Origin: Rhodospirillaceae bacterium UBA6219
Lineage (GTDB): Bacteria > Pseudomonadota > Alphaproteobacteria > Rhodospirillales > Magnetospirillaceae
Reading direction: 5' to 3'
Assembly (NCBI GenBank): GCA_002435715.1
Contig: DISD01000063.1
Location: forward strand, 1,874-58,041
Length of the DNA: 56,168 nt
Numbering within the stretch: the stretch's first letter is position 1; each line of letters begins with the position of its first letter. A program made the position numbers and the translations under genes. The notes beneath the pieces were generated by a model, which saw only the letters and a list, made by a program, of their open reading frames with translations, did no database searches and was not told the origin of the DNA. Below are positions 17,083-25,923 of the stretch, one piece after another.

Positions 17083-17822
17083 CGGGGCATCAACATGTCG
17101 CGAGCACGGTCAAGGTCGGCGGGAGTATCGACACCCAGCGGAACCGTGTCAACCAAGGCGCAGTCGATGCGCATGCCGTTTTCCAGGGCGCGCAACTGTT
17201 CCAGCTTTTCGCGTTGTTCCAAGATGCCCTGCTTCAGTCCGACGAAGCGCCGCAAGCTGTCGCGGCGATAGCCGTAAAGACCGATATGGTGGTAATGCGG
17301 CCCGTCCCCCCATGGCGCGGTGGCGCGGGTGAAATAAAGGGCGCGACCCACGCTGGTGCCCGGCGCGAACCCCACCACCGCCTTGACCACGTTGGGATTG
17401 CTGCGTTCTTCCTCGACCTTGATTTCGGCCACCAGGGTCGAGATATCCACCCCCACATGATCCAGGGGGTCGAACACGGCGCGGATAATGGCGGGATCGA
17501 TGGTCGGCAGATCGCCCTGGACGTTGACCACGGCGCCGAACTGACGTTCGGGGTCGACCTTTTCCAAGGCTTCCCACACCCGGTCCGAGCCCGACGGATG
17601 GTCCGGGTCGGTCAACACGGCGGTGCCGCCATGGGCGATCACGGCGTCGGCGATTTCTTGGTCCGCGGCGGCCACCACCACCGGCCCGATGCCGGCGGCC
17701 ACGGCGCGACGCCACACATGGACGATCATCGGCTCGCCATGGATGTCGGCCAGGGGCTTGTTGGGCAAGCGGGAGGCGGGCAGGCGGGCGGGAATGATGA
17801 TGACGGGGTTCAGACTGGACAT
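17079..17822 (-). CDS. kdsB: 3-deoxy-manno-octulosonate cytidylyltransferase
   Basis: Activates KDO to CMP-KDO for the inner core of lipopolysaccharide, so the organism makes KDO-containing LPS. The 247-residue protein shows the diagnostic start IIIPARLPASRLPNKPL, then GSDRVWEAL, VNVQGDLP, and YFTRATAPW with HHIGLYGYRR. I start it at the ATG at 17820-17822 (MSSLNPV), giving the normal family length; an in-frame upstream extension is unneeded. It is divergent from hisN, with 128 bases between the starts. Confidence 0.95.
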   Translation of the reverse strand: MSSLNPVIIIPARLPASRLPNKPLADIHGEPMIVHVWRRAVAAGIGPVVVAAADQEIADAVIAHGGTAVLTDPDHPSGSDRVWEALEKVDPERQFGAVVNVQGDLPTIDPAIIRAVFDPLDHVGVDISTLVAEIKVEEERSNPNVVKAVVGFAPGTSVGRALYFTRATAPWGDGPHYHHIGLYGYRRDSLRRFVGLKQGILEQREKLEQLRALENGMRIDCALVDTVPLGVDTPADLDRARDMLMPR

Positions 17823-17950
17823 GGGCCGGCTCCGCGAAAGGGGGAAACCACCATATACCGGCTGGATCAACGGCGAAACCGGCTTAAGTTGTCTGGCAAT
17901 GACCGCGATTTCGGGCCAAACTTCGCCCCGACACCAGACCAGGAATTCCC

Positions 17951-18727
17951 ATGACCGCCTTGCCCGCCGAATTCGTCGCCCTGGCCCATGACTTGGCCGA
18001 TGCCGCCCGCCCGGTGATCCGCAAATATTTCCGCACGCCGGTGACGGTGGACGACAAGGACGATTCCAGCCCGGTGACCATCGCCGACCGCGAGGTGGAA
18101 GCCACCATGCGGGCGTTGATCAAGGCACGCTTCCCCGATCACGGTATCCTGGGTGAAGAACACGGCCGCGAGAATGTCGACGCCCGTTATGTCTGGGTGC
18201 TGGACCCCATCGACGGCACCAAGGCTTTCATCACCGGCAAGCCCAGTTTCGGCACCTTGATCGCGCTTTGTGAAAACGGCGTCCCCATCCTGGGGGTGAT
18301 CGACCAGGCCATCACCGGCGAACGCTGGATCGGCGGGCGCGGCCTGCCCACCACCCTGAACGGCGAGGTGGTGCGCACGCGGTCCTGCGATGCTTTGGAA
18401 AAGGCCTATGCCTATACCACCGGGCCGGAATATTTCGACGACGTCACCCGGCCGGGCTGGGAACGCATCGCCGCCCGCGTCAAGCTGCCGCGTTATGGCT
18501 GCGATTGTTATGCCTATGCCCTGGTGGCCACCGGCTTCGTCGATCTGGTCGCCGAAGCCGGGTTGAAGCCTTACGATTACTGCGCCCTGGTCCCGGTCAT
18601 CGAAGGGGCCGGCGGCAAGGTCACCGATTGGAACGGCGACGCGGTCAGCATCGCTTCGCCCGGCACCATCTGCGCCGCCGGCGATGCCCGCCTGCACGCC
18701 TTGGCCCTGGAAGTGCTGCAGGGATGA
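17951..18727 (+). CDS. hisN: Histidinol-phosphatase, inositol monophosphatase family
   Basis: Magnesium-dependent phosphatase of the inositol monophosphatase fold, of the type that removes phosphate from histidinol phosphate in actinobacteria and many alphaproteobacteria. The 258-residue protein has the metal-binding ILGEEHG, WVLDPIDGTKAF, and the last aspartate in LKPYDYCALVPVIEGAGG. The HisN subgroup call rests on the close match of these blocks (DDSSPVTIADREVE at the start); another IMP-family substrate cannot be excluded. Its stop overlaps the start of the following ABC-transporter binding protein (ATGA), an unexpected pairing. Confidence 0.85.
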   Translation: MTALPAEFVALAHDLADAARPVIRKYFRTPVTVDDKDDSSPVTIADREVEATMRALIKARFPDHGILGEEHGRENVDARYVWVLDPIDGTKAFITGKPSFGTLIALCENGVPILGVIDQAITGERWIGGRGLPTTLNGEVVRTRSCDALEKAYAYTTGPEYFDDVTRPGWERIAARVKLPRYGCDCYAYALVATGFVDLVAEAGLKPYDYCALVPVIEGAGGKVTDWNGDAVSIASPGTICAAGDARLHALALEVLQG

Positions 18728-20505
18728 GGAAAACCCTTGTCGCCTTGCTGCTGGTATGCGCCCTGCCCGCGCTCGCCCAACCCCAGCACGGCATGGCCAT
18801 GCATGGCGATCTGAAATATCCGGCCGGGTTCAGCCATTTCGATTACGTCAATCCCCATGCCCCCAAGGGCGGTGAATTGCGGCTGGCCGACATGGGGCCG
18901 TTCGATTCGCTGAACCCGTTCATCACCAAGGGCCAAAGCCCCGACGGGATCTCGCTGCCCTTCGAGACCCTGATGGACTCGGCCGCCGACGAGCCATTTT
19001 CCGAATACGGCCTGATCGCCGAAACCATCGAAACACCGCCCGACCGGTCGTGGGTGATCTTCAGCCTGCGACCCCAGGCGCGCTGGCATGACGGCAAGCC
19101 GATCACCGCCGACGACGTGATCTTTTCCCTGGATATCCTGCGCAGTAAGGGGGCGCCCCATTACCGTTTCTACTATGCCGGTGTCGACCATACCGAGAAA
19201 CTGGGCGAGCGCCGGGTCAAATTCGTCTTCAAGCCCGGCGACAACCGCGAATTGCCCTTGATCCTGGGCCAGTTGCCGGTGCTGCCCAAGCATTACTGGC
19301 AGGACAAGACTTTCGACGAGACGACGCTGGTGCCCCCCTTGGGCAGCGGCCCCTATCGCATCGGCAAGTTCGAGCCCGGGCGCACCATCACCTATGAGCG
19401 GGTGAAGGATTATTGGGGCAAGGATTTGCCGACCCAAAAGGGCCGCTATAATTTCGACACCATCCGCTACGACGTCTATCGCGATTCCACCGTGGCGCTG
19501 GAAGCGCTGAAGGCCGGTGAATACGATTTGCGGGTCGAAAACGAATCGAAGAAATGGGCCACCGCTTATGCTGACTGGCCCGCGTTGAAGAATGGTCAGG
19601 CGCAATTGCGCGAATTCCGCGACGGTATGCCGTCGGGCATGCAAAGCTTCGCCTTCAACCTGCGCCGCGACCTGTTCGCCGACATCCGGGTGCGTCAGGC
19701 CCTGGCCCTGGCCTTCGATTTCGAATGGGCCAACCGCAATCTGTTCTATGGGCAATATGCGCGGACCAATTCCTATTTCGACCATTCGGAACTGGCATCG
19801 CAGGGTCTGCCCGACGCAGCCGAGCTGAAATTGCTGGAGCCTTTGCGCGACCAAGTGCCGCCCCAGGTCTTCAGCGAACAATTCCGCTCGCCCGTCACCG
19901 ATTCCGCCTTGGGCATCCGCCCCAATCTGCGCCAGGCCATGGCGTTGCTGGAACAGGCGGGCTGGGACGTGGTTAACGGCAAGCTGGTGGACAAACAAGG
20001 CCAGCCCTTCCGCTTTGAAATCCTGCTGAATTCGCCGGCCTTCGAACGCATCGCGCTTCCCTTTACCCGCAATCTGGCCCGCCTCGGCATCGACGCCAGC
20101 GTGCGCACCGTCGATCCCACCCAATATGTCAACCGGGTGCGCGCTTTCGACTTCGACATGATCGTCGCCTCTTGGGGGCAGTCGCTGTCGCCGGGCAACG
20201 AACAAAGCCTTTACTGGGCCAGCGACGCCGCCGACCAAAACGGCAGCCGCAATTTCGGCGGCATCAAGAACAAGGCGGTGGACCGGCTGGTGGAACAGGT
20301 GATCGCCGCCCCCGACCGTGCCAGTCTGGTCGCCGCCAGCCGGGCGCTGGACCGGGTGCTGCTGTGGAATTGGTACGTCATCCCGCAATGGCATTCGCCC
20401 ACCACCCGCGTGGCCCTGTGGGACAAGTTCGGACAACCGGACATCGTGCCGCTGCAGGGCTGGCAGATGTTCGCCCTGTGGGCCAAAAGCGCGGAGGTCC
20501 AGTGA
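18724..20505 (+). CDS. yejA: ABC transporter periplasmic binding protein, YejA type
   Basis: Family 5 extracellular solute-binding protein of a peptide importer. The 593-residue protein has a clean Sec signal peptide (KTLVALLLVCALPALA, cleavage near residue 19), then the Yej-type start HGDLKYPAGFSHFDYVNP. The family signature continues with ARWHDGKPITADDVIFS and a long C-terminal lobe containing VDPTQYVNRVRAFDFDMI. Together with the following permeases and double ATPase it forms a full YejABEF-like system, known in enterobacteria to import microcin C and small peptides. I start it at 18724 inside the hisN stop overlap; earlier in-frame sequence is hisN shadow. Confidence 0.92.
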   Translation: MRKTLVALLLVCALPALAQPQHGMAMHGDLKYPAGFSHFDYVNPHAPKGGELRLADMGPFDSLNPFITKGQSPDGISLPFETLMDSAADEPFSEYGLIAETIETPPDRSWVIFSLRPQARWHDGKPITADDVIFSLDILRSKGAPHYRFYYAGVDHTEKLGERRVKFVFKPGDNRELPLILGQLPVLPKHYWQDKTFDETTLVPPLGSGPYRIGKFEPGRTITYERVKDYWGKDLPTQKGRYNFDTIRYDVYRDSTVALEALKAGEYDLRVENESKKWATAYADWPALKNGQAQLREFRDGMPSGMQSFAFNLRRDLFADIRVRQALALAFDFEWANRNLFYGQYARTNSYFDHSELASQGLPDAAELKLLEPLRDQVPPQVFSEQFRSPVTDSALGIRPNLRQAMALLEQAGWDVVNGKLVDKQGQPFRFEILLNSPAFERIALPFTRNLARLGIDASVRTVDPTQYVNRVRAFDFDMIVASWGQSLSPGNEQSLYWASDAADQNGSRNFGGIKNKAVDRLVEQVIAAPDRASLVAASRALDRVLLWNWYVIPQWHSPTTRVALWDKFGQPDIVPLQGWQMFALWAKSAEVQ

Positions 20506-21602
20506 TGTTCGCCTATGCGGCTCGCCGCCTGATGCTGATCCCCCTGACGCTTTTGGGCATCATGTTGATCAATTTCATCGTCGCCCAACTGGCGCCGGGC
20601 GGCCCGGTTGAACAGATGATCGCTCGTATCGAGGGCCAGGCCGGCAACACCACCCAACGCCTGTCGGGGGGCGGCGCCGACGTGACCACCGCCCCCAAAC
20701 CCCAGGCCGGGCAAAGCGGCGCCTATCGCGGCGCCCAAGGCCTGGACCCCAAATTCATTGCCGAGATCGAGCGTCAATTCGGCTTCGACAAGCCGGCCCA
20801 CGAACGCTTTTTCACCATGATCGGCAATTACCTGCGCTTCGATTTCGGCAAAAGCTTTTACCGCGACGTTTCGGTAGTCGATCTGATCTTGGAAAAGATG
20901 CCGGTCTCCATTTCCTTGGGCCTGTGGTCCACCGTGATCATCTATCTGGTGTCCATCCCCTTGGGCATCGCCAAGGCGCGGCGGGACGGATCGAGTTTCG
21001 ACATCGTCACCTCGTGGATGGTGATCGTCGGCTATGCGGTGCCGGGCTTCTTGTTCGCCATCTTGCTGATCATCGTCTTCGCCGGCGGCAGTTACCTGAA
21101 CTGGTTCCCGTTACGCGGCTTGACCAGCGTCGGCGCCGAGGATTGGCCGTTTTGGCAACGGGCACTGGATTACCTGTGGCATCTGGCCCTGCCGGTCACC
21201 GCCTTGGTCATCGGCGGCTTCGCCAGCTTGGTGATGCTGACCAAGAATTCGTTCCTGGAAGAAATCGGCAAGCAATACGTCATCACCGCACGGGCCAAGG
21301 GTTTGACCGAAAACCAAGTGCTGTACCGCCACGTGTTCCGCAACGCCATGCTGTTGGTCATCGCCGGTTTCCCATCCGCCTTGGTGGGCATCTTGTTCGC
21401 CGGTTCGGTGCTGGTGGAAATCATCTTTTCCCTGGACGGCATCGGCCTGCTGGGTTTCGAAGCGGTAACCAACCGCGACTACCCGGTGATGTTCGGCACC
21501 CTTTACATGTTCAGTCTGTTGGGGCTGGTGCTGAACCTGATCAGCGATCTGACCTATCATTACGTCGATCCGCGCATCGACTTTTCCAGCCGGAATTCCT
21601 GA
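20505..21602 (+). CDS. yejB: ABC transporter permease, YejB type
   Basis: Inner-membrane permease of the YejABEF importer. The 365-residue protein has an N-terminal membrane helix (RLMLIPLTLLGIMLINFIV), a family-specific insertion of about 90 residues between helix 1 and the core, then five further helices. The cytoplasmic EAA loop is present (EEIGKQYVITARAKGLTEN). The length exceeds DppB-type permeases because of the insertion, as is usual for YejB. The ATG overlaps the yejA stop by one base (TGATG). Confidence 0.93.
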   Translation: MFAYAARRLMLIPLTLLGIMLINFIVAQLAPGGPVEQMIARIEGQAGNTTQRLSGGGADVTTAPKPQAGQSGAYRGAQGLDPKFIAEIERQFGFDKPAHERFFTMIGNYLRFDFGKSFYRDVSVVDLILEKMPVSISLGLWSTVIIYLVSIPLGIAKARRDGSSFDIVTSWMVIVGYAVPGFLFAILLIIVFAGGSYLNWFPLRGLTSVGAEDWPFWQRALDYLWHLALPVTALVIGGFASLVMLTKNSFLEEIGKQYVITARAKGLTENQVLYRHVFRNAMLLVIAGFPSALVGILFAGSVLVEIIFSLDGIGLLGFEAVTNRDYPVMFGTLYMFSLLGLVLNLISDLTYHYVDPRIDFSSRNS

Positions 21603-21604
21603 GC

Positions 21605-22621
21605 ATGAGCCCCTTGACCCGCCGCCGTCTGGACGCCTTTCGCCGCAACCGTCGCGGCTGGGTCTCGACCTGGCTGTTTTTGGCGGTATTCCTGCTGACG
21701 CTGGGTGCCGAGCTGATCTGCAACGACCGTCCCATCCTGGTGCGCTATGACGGCGCGTGGTACGTGCCGATCCTGCGTAATTACCCGGAAACCACCTTCG
21801 GTGGCGACTTCAAGACCTGGGCCGATTACCGCGATCCCTATGTCAGTCAAAAGATCGCCGAAAAAGGCTGGGCGCTGTGGCCCATGGTGCGCTTCGCCGC
21901 CGACACCATCAATTTCGACCGGGTGCGCCCCCATCCGGCGCCGCCCGACGCCGAGAACTGGCTGGGCACCGACGACCAGGGCCGCGACGTGCTGGCGCGG
22001 CTGGTCTATGGCCTGCGGCTGTCCTTGCTGTTCGGCCTGGCGCTTTCGTTGGTCAGCACCGTCATCGGCATCGCCATGGGGGCGGTACAGGGTTATTTCG
22101 GCGGCAAGGTAGACATGGTCGGCCAGCGCTTCCTGGAAATCTGGGGCGGGCTGCCGCAATTGCTGATCCTGATCATCGTCGCCTCCATGATCGCACCGGG
22201 ATTTTGGACGTTGCTGGGCGTATTGGTGCTGTTTTCCTGGACCTCGCTGGTCGGCGTGGTCCGCGCCGAATTCCTGCGTGCCCGCAATTTCGACTATGTG
22301 CGCGCCGCCAAGGCCCTGGGCATGGGCGACTTCCAGGTGATGACCCGCCACGTGCTGCCCAATGCCATGGTCGCCACCCTGACCTTTCTGCCCTTCATCC
22401 TGAACGGCTCCATCGTGTCGCTGACCGCGCTCGACTTTTTGGGACTGGGTCTGCCGCCCGGCTCGGCATCCTTGGGCGAACTTCTGTCCCAGGGCAAAGC
22501 CAATCTGCAGGCGCCGTGGCTGGGCATCACCGGCTTCGTTTCAGTGGCCGCCATCCTGTCGCTGTTGATCTTCGTCGGCGAAGCGGTGCGCGACGCCTTT
22601 GACCCCAGGAAAACGTCATGA
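21605..22621 (+). CDS. yejE: ABC transporter permease, YejE type
   Basis: Second inner-membrane permease of the importer. The 338-residue protein has an N-terminal helix (TWLFLAVFLLTLGAELI), a long periplasmic segment typical of YejE (AWYVPILRNYPETTFGGDF), the GTDDQGRDVLARLVYGLR entry to the core domain, and the EAA loop (EFLRARNFDYVRAAKALGMG). It starts two bases after the yejB stop, and its stop overlaps the yejF start (ATGA). Confidence 0.93.
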   Translation: MSPLTRRRLDAFRRNRRGWVSTWLFLAVFLLTLGAELICNDRPILVRYDGAWYVPILRNYPETTFGGDFKTWADYRDPYVSQKIAEKGWALWPMVRFAADTINFDRVRPHPAPPDAENWLGTDDQGRDVLARLVYGLRLSLLFGLALSLVSTVIGIAMGAVQGYFGGKVDMVGQRFLEIWGGLPQLLILIIVASMIAPGFWTLLGVLVLFSWTSLVGVVRAEFLRARNFDYVRAAKALGMGDFQVMTRHVLPNAMVATLTFLPFILNGSIVSLTALDFLGLGLPPGSASLGELLSQGKANLQAPWLGITGFVSVAAILSLLIFVGEAVRDAFDPRKTS

Positions 22622-24228
22622 GCCAAGCCCTGTTACGTGTCGACAATCTGTCCGTCCGTTTCGGCCAGGGGCCGGATGCGGTGAACGCGGTGAAGGCCGT
22701 GTCCTTCACCCTGGATCGCGGCGAAACCCTGGCCCTGGTCGGCGAATCGGGATCGGGCAAGTCGGTGACCGCTTTGTCGGTGCTGCAATTGCTGCCCTAT
22801 CCCCGCGCCAGCCACCCCACAGGCGCCATCCAGTTGGACGGCAAAGACCTGCTGGGCGCCCCGGAACCCATTCTGCGGGCGGTGCGTGGCCACCGCATCG
22901 CCATGGTGTTCCAGGAACCCATGACCAGCTTGAACCCGCTGCATTCCATCGCCGCCCAGGTGGGCGAAGTGCTGGAAATCCACCAGGGCCTGCGCGGCGC
23001 CGACAAACGTGCCCGGGTGCTGGAATTGCTGAAGCTGGTGGGCATCCCCAAGGCCGAACACCGCCTGGACGCCCTGCCCCATGAATTGTCCGGCGGGCAG
23101 CGTCAGCGGGTGATGATCGCCATGGCCCTGGCCGGCGAACCCGACATCCTGATCGCCGACGAACCGACCACCGCCCTGGACGTCACCATCCAGGCGCAGA
23201 TTCTGAAATTGCTGAAGGATCTGCAGCAACGCCTGGGCATGGCGCTGTTGTTCATCACCCACGATCTGGGCATCGTGCGCAAGATGGCCGACCGGGTGTG
23301 CGTCATGTATCAGGGCCAGGTGGTGGAAGAAGGTGCGACAGAGACCCTTTTCACCCAGCCCGCCCACGACTACACCAAGCGTCTGTTGGCCGCCGAGCCC
23401 AAGGGCAAACCGGCCCAACCCGCCGCCGACGCCCCCCAGGTGCTGGAATGCCGCGACCTGAAGGTTTGGTTCCCCATCAAGGGCGGTCTGTGGCGCCGCA
23501 CCGTCGATCACATCAAGGCGGTGGACGGCATCAGCCTGTCCCTACGCCGGGGCCAGACCCTGGGGGTGGTGGGCGAATCGGGATCGGGCAAGACCACCTT
23601 GGGTCTGGCTTTGCTGCGCCTGACCGACAGCCAAGGTGCCATCCTGTTCGGCGACCAGGATATCCAGACGCTGAGCCCCGGCCCGTTGCGGCCGCTGCGC
23701 CGCCACATGCAGATGGTGTTCCAGGACCCGTTCGGCTCGCTCAGCCCGCGGCTGTCGGTGGGCCAGATCATCGGCGAAGGCCTGGACATCCACCACATCG
23801 GCGCTGATTCCGCCGCACGCCGCGCCCTGATCGCCCAGGCCCTGACCGAGGTCGGCCTGGACCCCGACACCCAAGACCGCTATCCCCACGAATTTTCCGG
23901 TGGCCAGCGTCAGCGCATCGCCATCGCCCGGGCCTTGGTGCTGAAGCCCAAGCTGATCATCTTGGACGAACCGACCAGCGCGCTGGACGTCTCGGTGCAG
24001 GCGCAGATCGTCGATCTGCTGCGCGACATCCAGACCCGCCACCAGATCGCCTATGTGTTCATCAGCCACGATCTGCGGGTGGTGCGCGCCCTGTCCGACC
24101 AAGTGATGGTGATGAAGGACGGCCAAGTGGTGGAACACGGCCCGGCAACGGCCATCTTCGACGCGCCCCAACAGGATTACACCAAGGCGCTGATGGCGGC
24201 GGCCTTCCATATGGAAGCGGTGGAGTAA
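22618..24228 (+). CDS. yejF: ABC transporter ATPase with two nucleotide-binding domains, YejF type
   Basis: Energises the YejABEF importer. The 536-residue protein is a tandem fusion of two ATPase domains. The first (about 1-260) has Walker A GESGSGKSV, signature LSGGQRQRVMIAMAL and Walker B ILIADEPTTALD; the second (about 280-530) has GESGSGKTT, FSGGQRQRIAIARAL and LIILDEPTSALD. A joining segment with PAHDYTKRLLAAEPKG, the usual oligopeptide-ATPase tail, ends the first half. Both sites look intact. It is the last gene of the operon and is followed by a strong hairpin terminator. Confidence 0.95.
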   Translation: MSQALLRVDNLSVRFGQGPDAVNAVKAVSFTLDRGETLALVGESGSGKSVTALSVLQLLPYPRASHPTGAIQLDGKDLLGAPEPILRAVRGHRIAMVFQEPMTSLNPLHSIAAQVGEVLEIHQGLRGADKRARVLELLKLVGIPKAEHRLDALPHELSGGQRQRVMIAMALAGEPDILIADEPTTALDVTIQAQILKLLKDLQQRLGMALLFITHDLGIVRKMADRVCVMYQGQVVEEGATETLFTQPAHDYTKRLLAAEPKGKPAQPAADAPQVLECRDLKVWFPIKGGLWRRTVDHIKAVDGISLSLRRGQTLGVVGESGSGKTTLGLALLRLTDSQGAILFGDQDIQTLSPGPLRPLRRHMQMVFQDPFGSLSPRLSVGQIIGEGLDIHHIGADSAARRALIAQALTEVGLDPDTQDRYPHEFSGGQRQRIAIARALVLKPKLIILDEPTSALDVSVQAQIVDLLRDIQTRHQIAYVFISHDLRVVRALSDQVMVMKDGQVVEHGPATAIFDAPQQDYTKALMAAAFHMEAVE

Positions 24229-24284
24229 CCAGGGCTACCGTCCCGGGCCCCCGCTTCGAGGCGCGGGCGAACGTCCGCCAATGA

Positions 24285-24312
24285 AAAAGGCGCCTCGCAA
24301 AAGGCGCCTTTT
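24285..24312. terminator. Bidirectional terminator between yejF and argB
   Basis: Arms AAAAGGCGCC (24285-24294) and GGCGCCTTTT (24303-24312) are perfect complements around an eight-base loop. The A-run on one side and T-run on the other make a rho-independent terminator for both the plus-strand yej operon and the minus-strand ribosome/secretion operon ending with argB. Confidence 0.88.
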
Positions 24313-24316
24313 CACC

Positions 24317-25228
24317 TCAGTCACCCTTGATCAGGGTGCCGACGCCGTGGGGCGTGAACAATTCCAGCAGTACCGCGTGGGGGACCCGGCCGTCCAGGAT
24401 GACGGCGGCTTCGACGCCCTGGTTGACCGCGTCCAGGCAGGTTTCCACCTTGGGAATCATGCCGCCCGAAATGGTGCCGTCGGCGATGTAGCCGGCCACC
24501 TGGCTGGCGGTCATTTCCGGGATCAGGTTGCCCGACTTGTCCAGTACGCCGGCCACGTCGGTCAGCATGATCATGCGGCGCGCACCGGTGGCGCCGGCAA
24601 TGGCGCCGGCGGCGGTGTCGGCGTTGATGTTATAGCTTTCGCCGGCCGGGCCCATGCCGACGGGGGCGATCACCGGGATCACGTCGGTTTCCTGGAACAC
24701 GTCCAGGATATGCGGGGTGATTTCGGCCGGTTCGCCGACAAAGCCCAGATCCAGCACCTTTTCGATGTTGGAATCCGGGTCCTTCTTGGTACGGCGCAGC
24801 TTGCGGGCACGGATCAGATGGCCGTCCTTGCCCGACAGGCCGACGGCGAAACCGCCGGCTTCGTTGATGGCCGAAACGATCTGCTTGTTGATCTTGCCCG
24901 ACAGGATCATTTCCACCACTTCGACGGTGGCTTCGTCGGTGAAGCGCAGACCGTCGACGCGCGGGGTCTGGATGTCCAGGCGCTTCAACATATGGTCGAT
25001 CTGCGGGCCGCCGCCATGGACCACCACCGGGTTCACGCCGACCTGCTTCAACAGCACGATGTCGCGGGCGAACAGCCGCGCCAGATCGTCGGATTCCATG
25101 GCATGGCCGCCGAACTTGATGACCACTGTCTCGTCGGAATATTGCCGCATGAAGGGCAGCGATTCCGACAGGGTCTTGGCCCGTTCCAACCAGGCTTTGC
25201 GGTCGTGCAGGATGTCCTCGTTGTTCAT
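24317..25228 (-). CDS. argB: Acetylglutamate kinase
   Basis: Second step of arginine synthesis, phosphorylating N-acetylglutamate. The 303-residue protein shows VVIKFGGHAM at the ATP site, VVVHGGGPQIDHML, VGLSGKDG and SYNINADTAAGAIA, all standard for the amino-acid kinase fold. An N-terminal helix of about 25 residues precedes the core, as in the arginine-inhibited hexameric forms, so feedback inhibition by arginine is likely (inference). The start ATG at 25226-25228 overlaps the engB stop by four bases. Confidence 0.95.
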   Translation of the reverse strand: MNNEDILHDRKAWLERAKTLSESLPFMRQYSDETVVIKFGGHAMESDDLARLFARDIVLLKQVGVNPVVVHGGGPQIDHMLKRLDIQTPRVDGLRFTDEATVEVVEMILSGKINKQIVSAINEAGGFAVGLSGKDGHLIRARKLRRTKKDPDSNIEKVLDLGFVGEPAEITPHILDVFQETDVIPVIAPVGMGPAGESYNINADTAAGAIAGATGARRMIMLTDVAGVLDKSGNLIPEMTASQVAGYIADGTISGGMIPKVETCLDAVNQGVEAAVILDGRVPHAVLLELFTPHGVGTLIKGD

Positions 25229-25923
25229 GGAACACTCTCCGGATTGGCCAATTGGACGATTTCGGCACGCAATTCGGGGATGCCGATTCCCTTTTCCGAA
25301 CTGGTGACGACGACGCGCGGGAAGGCGGCGACGCGCTTGGAAATTTCTTCCAGCGTGCGTTTTTCCACCGCTTCGGCGTCGGCCTTGTTCAGCTTGTCGA
25401 TCTTGGTCAGCACCACCTGATAGACGACGGCCGCCTTGTCCAGCATGTCCATCATCTCGCGGTCGTTGTCCTTGATGCCGTGGCGTGAATCCACCAGCAA
25501 CACGCAACGGCGCAGCGTCGGGCGGCCACGCAGGTAACCCTTGATCAGCCGGGTCCAGGCGTCGACCTTGTCCTTGGGTGCGCTGGCGAAGCCGTAACCG
25601 GGCATGTCGACCATGATCAGCCGGCTGTTGACGTCGAAGAAGTTCAGTTCCTGGGTGCGGCCCGGCGTGTTGGACGTGCGCGCCACGGTGGACCGCCCGC
25701 ACAACGCGTTGATGAGCGAGCTTTTGCCGACGTTGGAGCGCCCGGCAAAGGCCAGTTCCGGCAGACCGAAAGGCGGCAGGGTCACCAGATCGACGGCACC
25801 ACGAAGAAAGGTGATGTCGCGGGCGAACAGCAGACGGCCGGCCTCGATCAGGCCGGCCGCTTGCGCGTCATTGTTTTCGGGCGCGTTCAGGACTTCACCC
25901 CGTATTTGCGCATGATCACCCAT
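25225..25923 (-). CDS. engB: Ribosome biogenesis GTPase EngB (YsxC/YihA)
   Basis: Small GTPase needed for large-subunit ribosome assembly. Motifs in order: G1 GRSNVGKSSLIN, switch TPGRTQELNFF, G3 VDMPGYGFA, G4 TKIDK and G5 VVTSSEKG. The 232-residue form starts at the ATG at 25921-25923, which overlaps the 3' end of yidC by 37 bases; I see no ATG between it and the conserved core, so I accept the overlap. Position between yidC and argB is the common alphaproteobacterial order. Confidence 0.92.
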   Translation of the reverse strand: MGDHAQIRGEVLNAPENNDAQAAGLIEAGRLLFARDITFLRGAVDLVTLPPFGLPELAFAGRSNVGKSSLINALCGRSTVARTSNTPGRTQELNFFDVNSRLIMVDMPGYGFASAPKDKVDAWTRLIKGYLRGRPTLRRCVLLVDSRHGIKDNDREMMDMLDKAAVVYQVVLTKIDKLNKADAEAVEKRTLEEISKRVAAFPRVVVTSSEKGIGIPELRAEIVQLANPESVP